A DNA stretch of 64,000 nucleotides. Origin: DAOUBP01 sp964474695. GTDB taxonomy: Bacteria > Chloroflexota > Anaerolineae > CG2-30-64-16. A program made the translations under genes and the position numbers. Position 1 is the stretch's first letter. Each line of letters starts with the position of its first letter. The notes under the pieces were generated by a model that was not told where the DNA came from, searched no databases, and saw only the letters and a list, made by a program, of their open reading frames with translations. Shown one piece after another: positions 52,962-60,502 of the stretch. The stretch spans positions 1 through 64,000 of the forward strand of contig CAYYTK010000006.1 of the NCBI GenBank assembly GCA_964474695.1, read 5' to 3'.

Positions 52962-53519
52962 TTGATTGAACAACCCATCCTTCGCACCGGGTGCCTTGTC
53001 TTGCGTCCTTTCACCTTGGCCGATGCCGCCGACGTTCAGCGCCTGGTCGGTGCGCGTGAGGTCGCCTCCACGACGGCCTTCATCCCGCATCCGTACGAGG
53101 ATGGCATGGCCGAGACGTGGATCGCCACCCACCCGGCCCGGCTTGCCGACGGCACCGGCATCATCTATGCCATCACCCTGTCGATGACGGGGACATTGTG
53201 TGGCGCCATTGAGTTGACCATCAAGCCTGAGCATCAACGCGCGGAGCTGGGCTATTGGATCGGCGTGCCGTATTGGGGCCAGGGCTACTGCACCGAGGCG
53301 GCCACGGCCCTGCTGGATCACGGATTCCGCGCCCTGGGGCTGCACCGCATCCTGGCCGTTCACCTGGCGCGCAACCCGGCTTCGGGCCGCGTGATGCAGA
53401 AGATCGGCATGCGCCACGAAGGCACGCTGCGCGAGCACATGCTGAAGTGGGGAGTTTTCGAGACCATGGAGTACTATGCCATCCTCCGCAGCGAATGGGA
53501 GACCGAGGCCCCAAAATGA
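52962..53519 (+). CDS. GNAT acetyltransferase, RimJ/RimL-like
   Basis: The 185-residue protein uses TTG 52962 as start, placed after AAGGAG. It has LVLRPFTLADAADVQRLV, TLCGAIELTIKPEHQRAELGYWIG and YWGQGYCTEAATALLDHGF (acetyl-CoA pyrophosphate loop, Q/R-x-x-G-x-G/A variant). LGLHRILAVHLARNPASGRVM and KIGMRHEGTLREH complete the Rim family pattern. It probably acetylates an amino group of a protein or small molecule. It is the first gene of a four-gene run. Confidence 0.88.
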   Translation: MIEQPILRTGCLVLRPFTLADAADVQRLVGAREVASTTAFIPHPYEDGMAETWIATHPARLADGTGIIYAITLSMTGTLCGAIELTIKPEHQRAELGYWIGVPYWGQGYCTEAATALLDHGFRALGLHRILAVHLARNPASGRVMQKIGMRHEGTLREHMLKWGVFETMEYYAILRSEWETEAPK

Positions 53520-53532
53520 TCAGGGTAATCAG

Positions 53533-53964
53533 GTGAATCTGCGTCCCAACTCCGCAGCATCTCGCTACGATCCGCCTCCTGGCCTGGTGGCGTTGGGAAC
53601 GCACGTCGAGATCGAGTTGGTCTCCGAAACAGGCGAGGCCGAGCGCCTGGCCTGCGACATCGTGCCCGACGCCGCGGCCGATTTTGCGACCGGCTTTCTC
53701 GGCGCGAGCACGCCGTTGGCAAAAGCTATCATGGGCCACCCGGCTGGGACGCTCCTCCCCTATGCGCAGGCCGACATCGTCGAGGTGCGCATCGTATCGG
53801 TCAAACTCAGCCAGCGGCGCGCGGCAGAGGACGCGGCCGCGGCGCGCCAGGCCGTTACGGAAGAAGCCGTGGCCCGTGCCAAGACCGACGAACTGGTGCA
53901 GTTGGCGCTCACCGTCAACGTGAAATGGGGTGACTACGATCCGGGGCCGCTGGTCAATGAGTAA
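53533..53964 (+). CDS. Gre-type elongation-factor C-terminal-domain protein
   Basis: The 143-residue protein (GTG 53533, weak ribosome site) matches the FKBP-like C-terminal domain of GreA/GreB: GTHVEIELVSETGEAERLACDI, GFLGASTPLAKAIMGHPAGT and ADIVEVRIVSV. The N-terminal coiled coil that enters the RNA polymerase channel is absent, and instead a C-terminal Ala/Glu/Lys helix (RAAEDAAAARQAVTEEAVARA) is attached. It may bind RNA polymerase without cleavage stimulation. Its stop overlaps the next ATG. Confidence 0.7.
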   Translation: MNLRPNSAASRYDPPPGLVALGTHVEIELVSETGEAERLACDIVPDAAADFATGFLGASTPLAKAIMGHPAGTLLPYAQADIVEVRIVSVKLSQRRAAEDAAAARQAVTEEAVARAKTDELVQLALTVNVKWGDYDPGPLVNE

Positions 53965-54895
53965 AACGCTATTCAGTCGCCAGGAAAAGAATCAGGAATC
54001 GATCGTGAGAGGAATCCCTGCCCCTACCTGCCAGATCCACTCTCTCGAGACGCCGGAGGAGTTGGCGCAGGTCATCGTGCTCCAGTGCATCGTTTGGCCG
54101 GGCTCGGAGCTGGAGATCGCACCCAGCCATGTGCTGCTGACGGCCGCACACCACGGCGGGCTGGTGGCCGGAGCGTTCATCGGCGATCAACTCGCCGGCT
54201 TCCTGTTCAGCTTCCTGGGGTTCCAGCAGACCCGGCAGGGACAGCGCCTCAAGCACTGCTCACACATGTTGGGCGTCCATCCCGACTTCAGGGGCATGGG
54301 GATCGGCGCGGCGTTGAAGATCTACCAGCGCGGCTTCGTGCTGGGCCAGGGCCTGGACCTGATCACCTGGACCTACGACCCACTGCTGGCGCGCAACGCC
54401 CGACTCAACGTCGCCAAGCTCGGCGCGGTGTGCAACACCTATCTGGCGGACCTCTACGGCAATTTGGGCGATGATCTGAACGCCGGCCTACCGACCGACC
54501 GCCTGCAGGTGGATTGGTGGATCGACACGCCCTGGGTGGAAGAACACGTGAGCGGCAGGCTGCCGCAGCCGGGACGCGCCGCCCACCTGGCTGCCGGCGC
54601 CCGCATCCTCAACCCGCCAGCCAACCATGGCCGACCTGAACCGCCCACAACTCCGGCGCCGGACGCCCCCCTGCCGGCCACTGTGCTGCTGGAAGTTCCC
54701 GCCGACTTTCTGGCGCTCAAAGCTGTCGATCCTGCGGCGGCGCTTTCCTGGCGCCTGGCCACCCGAAACGCGTTCCGCGCGCTGTTTGACCGGGGTTACG
54801 TGATCGGTGACTTCGTCTATGAGCCTGGGCCGCCGGTGCAAGCCGCCTATGTTTTGAGTCATGCCTATCCCCGACTCGAGGAATCCACGCGATGA
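53957..54895 (+). CDS. GNAT acyltransferase of the COG3375 type
   Basis: The 312-residue protein has LLTAAHHGGLVAGAFIGDQL, FLFSFLGFQQTR and HSHMLGV-like CSHMLGVHPDFRGMGIGAAL (acyl-CoA loop). It continues with ITWTYDPLLARNARLNVAKL and YGNLGDDLNAGLPTDRLQVDWW, a pattern characteristic of COG3375. These enzymes are often next to MenC/N-succinylamino acid racemase genes and act as N-succinyltransferases on amino acids. ATG 53957 overlaps the Gre-like gene by 8 bases, and its TGA overlaps the next ATG (ATGA), so the three are coupled. Confidence 0.85.
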   Translation: MSKTLFSRQEKNQESIVRGIPAPTCQIHSLETPEELAQVIVLQCIVWPGSELEIAPSHVLLTAAHHGGLVAGAFIGDQLAGFLFSFLGFQQTRQGQRLKHCSHMLGVHPDFRGMGIGAALKIYQRGFVLGQGLDLITWTYDPLLARNARLNVAKLGAVCNTYLADLYGNLGDDLNAGLPTDRLQVDWWIDTPWVEEHVSGRLPQPGRAAHLAAGARILNPPANHGRPEPPTTPAPDAPLPATVLLEVPADFLALKAVDPAAALSWRLATRNAFRALFDRGYVIGDFVYEPGPPVQAAYVLSHAYPRLEESTR

Positions 54896-56010
54896 TCATT
54901 GACCGCATCACCCTTCACCATCTGCGCATGCCGTTGGTCGCGCTGTTCGAGACGTCGTTTGGCCGCATCACCGACCGGGACTGCATCCTGATCCAGGTTC
55001 AATCCGATGGCCTGACAGGCTACGGCGAATGCGTGGCCGATCGCGACCCGGGTTACGCGTACGAGACCTCGGGCACTGCCTGGCACATCCTGCACGACTT
55101 CCTCATCCCCGCCATCTTGGGCCAGGACATCCCCGGCCCTGCCGATTTTCAGAGGCGCGTGGCCCAGGTGCGCGGCCACCCGATGGCCAAGGCCGGGCTC
55201 GAGCTGGCGCTGTGGGATTTGATGGGCAAACGCGAGGGCAGGTCGCTGCGCGAGCTGCTTGGCGGCACGCGTGACCGGGTGGATGTGGGGGTGTCGGTCG
55301 GGCTGCAGGCATCGCCTGCGGCGCTGGTAGAGACTGTGGGCCGCTACCTGGCCCAGGGCTACGGCCGCATCAAGATCAAGATCAAGCCCGGCCGTGACGT
55401 CGCGGATGCGGAAGCCGTGCGCCGTGCGTTCCCTGTGATCCGCCTGCAGGTGGACGCCAACTCGGCCTACACGCTGGAAACCGCGGCCGCACTGCTCCCG
55501 CTTGACGATCTGGCCCTGCTGCTGATCGAGCAGCCGCTGGCTGAAGACGACATTTGGGATCACCGCCGGCTGCAAGCCCAGCTCCGCACGCCGATCTGCC
55601 TGGACGAGAGCATCCTCCATGCCCGGCACGCGCGGCAGGCGCTCGAAATGGCCGCGTGCCGGGTGATCAATATCAAGGCGGGCCGCGTAGGCGGGCTGAG
55701 CCAGGCGGTCGCCATCCACGACATCTGCCGCGCGGCCGGCGTGCCGGTATGGTGCGGCGGCATGTTGGAGACCGGCGTGGGCCGCGCCGGCAACCTGGCG
55801 CTCGCCAGCCTGCCCGGCTTCACCCTGCCCGGCGACATCTCGGCCTCTGACAGGTATTATGCGGAGGACATTACCCATCAGCGCTTCGTGCTCAACCCCG
55901 ACAGCACCATCAATGTGCCGACCGGACCGGGGCTGGGGGTCACGGTGGAGTCCAGCAGTCTCACGCGCTTCACAATAGCCAAACTGGATCTGTCGAAAGG
56001 CACCGTATAA
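54892..56010 (+). CDS. Enolase-superfamily MenC/N-succinylamino acid racemase-like protein
   Basis: The 372-residue protein has the MR-type active site: KIKIKPGRDV (catalytic K-x-K) near residue 162, LQVDANSAYTLE (metal Asp), LLIEQPLAEDDIWDH (metal Glu) and ICLDESILHA (metal Asp). RVINIKAGRVGGLSQAV (second catalytic Lys) and WCGGMLETGVGRAGN follow. This subgroup catalyses o-succinylbenzoate synthesis, N-succinylamino acid racemisation, or both. No other menaquinone gene is near, and coupling with a COG3375 GNAT favours the amino acid racemase role. Confidence 0.87.
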   Translation: MIIDRITLHHLRMPLVALFETSFGRITDRDCILIQVQSDGLTGYGECVADRDPGYAYETSGTAWHILHDFLIPAILGQDIPGPADFQRRVAQVRGHPMAKAGLELALWDLMGKREGRSLRELLGGTRDRVDVGVSVGLQASPAALVETVGRYLAQGYGRIKIKIKPGRDVADAEAVRRAFPVIRLQVDANSAYTLETAAALLPLDDLALLLIEQPLAEDDIWDHRRLQAQLRTPICLDESILHARHARQALEMAACRVINIKAGRVGGLSQAVAIHDICRAAGVPVWCGGMLETGVGRAGNLALASLPGFTLPGDISASDRYYAEDITHQRFVLNPDSTINVPTGPGLGVTVESSSLTRFTIAKLDLSKGTV

Positions 56011-56064
56011 AGACGCCGATCCCTTGCAGGGCCGGCCCTGAACCTTGCAGCCTGGAGGGAACCC

Positions 56065-57174
56065 ATGCATACACACATGCAGAGGCCCGATGATCCCGTG
56101 GCGCAAAGAGCAGCAGCTCTTGCTGAGGCCTACCGGTTGTATGAAGACGATGAATTCGACGCGGCCCTGGCTGCCTGTGATGCCGCGTTGGCCTGGCAAC
56201 CCTTGTCGGCCGAGGCGCACAACTTGCGCGGTGTCGTGCTGGAAGAGTTGGACCGAGAGTCCGAGGCCATCGCCGCGTATCAGGAAGCTCTCAAGATCGA
56301 ACCCAACTTCGCTGAGCCGGCCGAGAATTTGCGCCAGATCGCGTCCGAGTATGGGTATCTCGAAGAGGCGCACCGGCTCTGGCAAACAGGAGAGACGCTG
56401 CCGGCTCTGAACGCCTGCGACAAAGCCCTGGCAATCACCCCCTTTTCGACCGAAGCGCACAATTTGCGCGGCGTCCTGCTCGAAGAACTCGGCCGGCCGG
56501 GCGATGCGCTCGAAGCCTACACCGAAGCGGCTCGCCTCGGTCCCGATTCGACCGATGCGAACGAAAACCTGCAAGGGTTGCGAAAAGAATGGGACGATCT
56601 ATACGGCCTGGTGACGATCGCAACATCCGACTCCGTATTGGCCATGCACATTCTCAGAAGTCATCTGGCGGCGGAGGGAATCCCATCCTATATTGCCAAC
56701 GAAGAAATAGTCACAGTCAACTGGCTCTACGCCACAGCTATTGGCGGAGCACAACTTCAGGTGAGGCGCCAGGACGCCGAGCTGGCGCAGAGAATCCTCA
56801 GGCTCAGCCAGACCGCCAGCAACTCGGACGATGAGAACGCCGTGGAGAATGAGGACATCATTGACGCCGAAGATAGGGCCGGCGAAAAAGGCGAGACACT
56901 CAACGTTACAAATGGAGATACATCGGACACGCCATTGAGCACGGAGGAGATCAACGCGCTTGCCGAAGGGTGCACCTCCCCAGGCTCAACCCCCGCGAAC
57001 GATGCCGGAGCGGCGCGACGATGCCCCAAATGCAATTCACTCGATCTCACCTATCAGAAGTACAGACAACGGCTGGTATTCGGCGCCTGGTTGGTCCTAG
57101 GTCTCCCACTGCCGTTCACGTTGCACAAATGGCGGTGCCTGATGTGTGGTCATGAGTGGCGCCAACGCCCGTGA
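56065..57174 (+). CDS. TPR protein with DUF2007-like domain and C-terminal zinc ribbon
   Basis: The 369-residue protein starts at ATG 56065 after GGAGGG. Tetratricopeptide repeats span about residues 15-165 (AYRLYEDDEFDAALAACDAA, AHNLRGVVLEELDRESEAIA, then a second similar block). A DUF2007-like 'signal transducing' domain covers about 180-245 (VTIATSDSVLAMHILRSHL, EGIPSYIANE, AQLQVRRQDAELAQRIL). An acidic linker and a zinc ribbon follow (RRCPKCNSLDLTY, then WRCLMCGHEW), with a hydrophobic LVLGLPLPF between the Cys pairs. It is probably a protein-interaction adaptor. Confidence 0.8.
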   Translation: MHTHMQRPDDPVAQRAAALAEAYRLYEDDEFDAALAACDAALAWQPLSAEAHNLRGVVLEELDRESEAIAAYQEALKIEPNFAEPAENLRQIASEYGYLEEAHRLWQTGETLPALNACDKALAITPFSTEAHNLRGVLLEELGRPGDALEAYTEAARLGPDSTDANENLQGLRKEWDDLYGLVTIATSDSVLAMHILRSHLAAEGIPSYIANEEIVTVNWLYATAIGGAQLQVRRQDAELAQRILRLSQTASNSDDENAVENEDIIDAEDRAGEKGETLNVTNGDTSDTPLSTEEINALAEGCTSPGSTPANDAGAARRCPKCNSLDLTYQKYRQRLVFGAWLVLGLPLPFTLHKWRCLMCGHEWRQRP

Positions 57175-57268
57175 ATCGTATTAGTTCAAGCGTTAATCAG
57201 AATGAACCGGGTATCGAGATGCGAAATCGAGGCTCAGCCGCTTTTCCCCAAGCTACGAGCGCGACCGG

Positions 57269-57964
57269 CTAAAGCCTCGATTCAAATGGTAAACCCAGGT
57301 GCTGCGCAACTCGGCCGGCCAGCGCCTCGACCGAATCGTCCGGGCGACGCGCGAGAACAGCAATGTCGCACGCTCTGCTCTCGCGCTCCAGCACGGACGC
57401 GATCATCGCATCATGCGCGAGAAACCGCTGCCACATCCGTTCCGGCTGCGGAAGCGCGCGTATCCAGTCCCGCATCTCGGCACGCGCCTCTTCCGTTTCC
57501 CACAGGTGAACGCGTTCTTCATCCGTGGTGGCCAGGCAGACCATCTGACGCGGGGCCAGCACCTGCGCGGCGATCGATGGGTGGGTGATTCCGCCGTCGA
57601 TCAGGACAGCCTGCTCAGGGAGCCAGGCTTCCAGGTCCTCGGCAAGCAGATCGATGTACTCCGCTGTCGCGGCACGGTTGAAAGTGTCATACGCCTCCGG
57701 CGACAGTTCGAGCGCCCACGCGAGCGGGTTCTCGGCTGATAGCCAGGTCATGGTTGCCGGATGCCGCTGAGCGGTATAGCGGAGAATGAAGGCGTCGTAA
57801 ATGCGCTGGTCCATGTCGTACAGCGCCACCGAGCAGCGTTCAGCGATGAAACGGCAAACGGTCGATTTGCCCGCGCCCGCGCCGCCGAGGACCCAGTAGA
57901 TGTTATGTCGATTTACGAGAATGCGACGCGCATTCTCGATGAGCGCTTGGTTCACCTGGAACAT
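57269..57964 (-). CDS. P-loop kinase-like protein
   Basis: The 231-residue protein has a Walker A WVLGGAGAGKSTVCRFIA near residue 25, LYDMDQRIYDAF, and VLIDGGITHPSIAAQVLAP with a Walker B-like Asp. A lid-type helix rich in Glu/Arg (ERVHLWETEEARAEM) follows. It resembles small-molecule or shikimate-like kinases; the substrate is unknown. It is the last gene of the queG operon, 17 bases after the flavoprotein gene. Confidence 0.75.
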   Translation of the reverse strand: MFQVNQALIENARRILVNRHNIYWVLGGAGAGKSTVCRFIAERCSVALYDMDQRIYDAFILRYTAQRHPATMTWLSAENPLAWALELSPEAYDTFNRAATAEYIDLLAEDLEAWLPEQAVLIDGGITHPSIAAQVLAPRQMVCLATTDEERVHLWETEEARAEMRDWIRALPQPERMWQRFLAHDAMIASVLERESRACDIAVLARRPDDSVEALAGRVAQHLGLPFESRL

Positions 57965-57981
57965 CGTCTCCCCCTGACGGG

Positions 57982-59232
57982 TTACTCGCTGGCCACCCTT
58001 TGTGGGTCATCCCGGCCGCATGCCTGTCCGGCGATGCGCCCCGTCACCCAGGCCCACAGAAAATTGTACCCCCCGATCGGCCCGAACGCATCCAGCATCT
58101 CGCCGCACAGATAAAGGCCCGGCACGATGCGGCTTTCCAGGGTGGCCGGGTCCACCTCATTCAAGGGGATGCCGCCGCCTGTGACTTCGGCCGTCTTGAA
58201 GCCCTCGTGGCCGGTCCAGGGCAGCTCGTAATGCGTGAGCGCCTCGACCAGGCGGCCGCGGTCCTCACGGCGCAACTGGGAACCCTCGACCTCCGACAGT
58301 CCTGTTTCGGCCAGCAGAAGCTGCGCCAGCCTGCCAGACAACGGATCCCGCAGCAGCGGGAACAACGGGCCTTTTCTGGTCCTCAATAAGGCATCCCAGG
58401 CAGCCGCACCCAAACCGGTCCACTGCACCCAGATGGGAGCCCGCGGGCCTGTCACCAGCGTGGAGCGCACGGCGAGATGCGAGATATTGAGCACGGCAGG
58501 GCCGCTGTACCCCCGGTGTGTAAAAAGGAACCCGCCCGCGGTGTGGCAAAGACGCCTGCCCCCCGGCAGCGGCGTGGTGAGAGAGACCGGCAGAGAGAGG
58601 CCTGCCAAAGCGTGGTGCGCGGGGGTGTCACTTGTCAGCGGCGCCAGCGCAGGGTATGGAGGGATCACCGTGTGGCCAAGCCCCTTTGCGATCTGCAGGC
58701 CGGCGCCATCGCTCCCCGTGGCCGGGACCGAAAGCCCGCCTGTGGCGAGCACCACGCGGCCGGCAAGGAGGGCTCGCCCATCCTCCAGCACCACGCGCCA
58801 ACCCGAGCCGTCCGGACGAAGGTCAGCTACCCGCGCCCCGGTGTGCAGCGCTACACCCCCAAGCCGCGCGGCGCCGAGCAGCGCATCCAGCACGGCCTGC
58901 GCCCGGTTTGCCGCGGGAAACAGCTTGCCGCTCTCCGCCTCCAGGGCCAGCGGCACACCCAACGCCTCCTCGAAGAAACCGCGCACCTGATCCTGCGGCC
59001 AGGCGCGCAGGATCTTTGCCAGCGTGTGGAGCGAACCGTCGGTGTGAAAATCCTCGGGCTCGGCCTTTGCGGGCAGCACGTTACACCGTCCACCGCCGCT
59101 GATCAGGATCTTCTTGCCGGGGCGGTCGCTGCCTTCCAGCAGCAGCACCGGCCGCGGCCCATCTGCGGCCCAAATCGCGGCCATCAGCCCGGCCGCGCCG
59201 GCCCCGATAATCACAACAGGAGGTTCAGTCAT
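57982..59232 (-). CDS. FAD-dependent oxidoreductase, HI0933/BaiN-like
   Basis: The 416-residue protein has VVIIGAGAAGLMAAIWAA (Rossmann FAD site), GKKILISGGGRCNVLPA (family hallmark) and VVLATGGLSVPATGSDGAGL. KTAEVTGGGIPLNEVDP and GLYLCGEMLDAFGPIGGYNFLWAWVTGRIAG complete the match over the full length. Members are flavoproteins of mostly unknown substrate; BaiN reduces bile acid intermediates. It lies 13 bases downstream of queG and 17 upstream of the kinase. Confidence 0.92.
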   Translation of the reverse strand: MTEPPVVIIGAGAAGLMAAIWAADGPRPVLLLEGSDRPGKKILISGGGRCNVLPAKAEPEDFHTDGSLHTLAKILRAWPQDQVRGFFEEALGVPLALEAESGKLFPAANRAQAVLDALLGAARLGGVALHTGARVADLRPDGSGWRVVLEDGRALLAGRVVLATGGLSVPATGSDGAGLQIAKGLGHTVIPPYPALAPLTSDTPAHHALAGLSLPVSLTTPLPGGRRLCHTAGGFLFTHRGYSGPAVLNISHLAVRSTLVTGPRAPIWVQWTGLGAAAWDALLRTRKGPLFPLLRDPLSGRLAQLLLAETGLSEVEGSQLRREDRGRLVEALTHYELPWTGHEGFKTAEVTGGGIPLNEVDPATLESRIVPGLYLCGEMLDAFGPIGGYNFLWAWVTGRIAGQACGRDDPQRVASE

Positions 59233-59245
59233 TGACGAATTCCGT

Positions 59246-60442
59246 TTAAGAAATCAGCTCCGCGCGCACCCACGGATCAGTCTCGCTCGCCAGGGCATGT
59301 GCCAGGGCGCGTACTGCTTCCACACCCCCAAGCTGCCGCAGCGCCCAAGCCGCGTGCTCACGCACCAGCGGCTCAGGATCGGTCAGCAGAAGCTCCAACG
59401 CCGGCGCAAGAGCCGGATCGCCCTGGTTGCCGGCCGCCACGCATGCGTTGCGCACCAGCCCGCGGCGCCTCGCCCGCATCACCGGCGTGCCGCGAAACCG
59501 GGCGCGAAAGCCGGCCTCATCCAACGCCAACAACTCAGCCAAAGGCAGCATCCTGGCGCCCGACATTCGCGTGTCCACGCAGGTGGACTTCGCAAAGGTT
59601 GCCGCGGTTTCAACCGCCGGACCACGGTTGTACGGACAGACCTCCTGGCACACGTCGCAGCCGAACACCCAATCCCCCATCAACGGCCGCAGTTCCCGCG
59701 GAATGGGCCCGCGCAGCTCGATGGTAAGATATGAAATGCAGCGCCGGGCATCCAGCACGTGGGGAGCGACAAGCGCGTGTGTCGGACACGCATCCAGGCA
59801 CCTGGTGCACCGTCCACACCCCTCTCTCCCCTTCCCCTTGTCATCCTGAGCGGAGCGGAGCTGAGTCGAAGGATCTACCCCTCTCCTTGTCTCCTCGTCT
59901 TTCCCCGTCAACACCTCCGGCGCCAGCAACCCTGCCAGGACCGTCCACGATCCCAGTCCTGGCGTAATCAAACAGGTGTTGCGGCCGATAAACCCCAAGC
60001 CCGCCTGCTCGGCGAAGTCGCGCTCCAGCACCGGCGCTGAGTCTACAAAGACCTTGCCGGGCGTGGTCCGGCCGCTGCGCTCTCGGATGAACGCGTCCAG
60101 GGCATGTAGTTTTGGCTTGAGCACCTCGTGGTAATCCGGCCCCCAGGCATACCGGGCGATGCGGCCGGACGACAGGCCCTTAGCAGCCTCGGAATCCCAC
60201 GGGGCTGCGCCTGGATGATAGCTCGCTGCCAACAGGATCATGCTGGCTGCACCCGGCGCCAGCCGCTCAGGATCGAGCCGCTCGACCGGGTGCGCGGCCA
60301 TGTAGCCCATCTCGCCGTGATAGCCGACCGCCAGCCACGCCATGAACTCAGTCGCATGGCGGGCCGGCCTCACCGGCAGGACGGCGGCGCGGTCGAAACC
60401 CAACGACAGGGCATGGGACAGAACATCTGAGGTCAAAGTCAT
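59246..60442 (-). CDS. queG: Epoxyqueuosine reductase with an in-frame repeat insertion
   Basis: The 398-residue protein has FMAWLAVGYHGEMGYM, ILLAASYHPG and KVFVDSAPVLERDFAEQAGLG (cobalamin/active-site Asp region). Two 4Fe-4S ligand sets (CGRCTRCLDACPT and CDVCQEVCPYN) and C-terminal HEAT-like repeats (LELLLTDPEPLVREHAAWAL) follow. It reduces epoxyqueuosine to queuosine in tRNA. Residues about 186-207, just before the first cluster, are DPSTQLRSAQDDKGKGRE. They are encoded by a copy of the dispersed CATCCTGAGCGGAGC...AGTCGAAGGAT repeat in frame. Confidence 0.93.
   Translation of the reverse strand: MTLTSDVLSHALSLGFDRAAVLPVRPARHATEFMAWLAVGYHGEMGYMAAHPVERLDPERLAPGAASMILLAASYHPGAAPWDSEAAKGLSSGRIARYAWGPDYHEVLKPKLHALDAFIRERSGRTTPGKVFVDSAPVLERDFAEQAGLGFIGRNTCLITPGLGSWTVLAGLLAPEVLTGKDEETRRGVDPSTQLRSAQDDKGKGREGCGRCTRCLDACPTHALVAPHVLDARRCISYLTIELRGPIPRELRPLMGDWVFGCDVCQEVCPYNRGPAVETAATFAKSTCVDTRMSGARMLPLAELLALDEAGFRARFRGTPVMRARRRGLVRNACVAAGNQGDPALAPALELLLTDPEPLVREHAAWALRQLGGVEAVRALAHALASETDPWVRAELIS
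59841..59875. repeat. Dispersed repeat inserted in frame in queG
   Basis: TCATCCTGAGCGGAGCGG ... GAGTCGAAGGATCT, the same motif as in the nested palindrome at 41553-41605. It keeps the queG frame open and adds about 12 residues in front of the first iron-sulfur ligand set. Confidence 0.8.
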
Positions 60443-60452
60443 AACGGATATG

Positions 60453-60458
60453 ATTATA
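60453..60458 (-). promoter_or_regulatory. -10 element of the queG operon
   Basis: TATAAT (reading leftward 60458-60453) lies 10 bases before the queG ATG at 60442; no convincing -35 is seen. The transcript would be nearly leaderless. Confidence 0.55.
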
Positions 60459-60467
60459 GCACCCTGC

Positions 60468-60496
60468 TTGGGTTTGTCATTTTACGCGAGTATAAT
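60468..60496 (+). promoter_or_regulatory. Promoter of the helicase gene, probably leaderless
   Basis: TTGGGT (60468-60473), a 17-base spacer and TATAAT (60491-60496). The ATG at 60503 follows six bases later, the same arrangement as on both sides of the rarA promoter. Confidence 0.65.
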
Positions 60497-60502
60497 CGTG
60501 CC

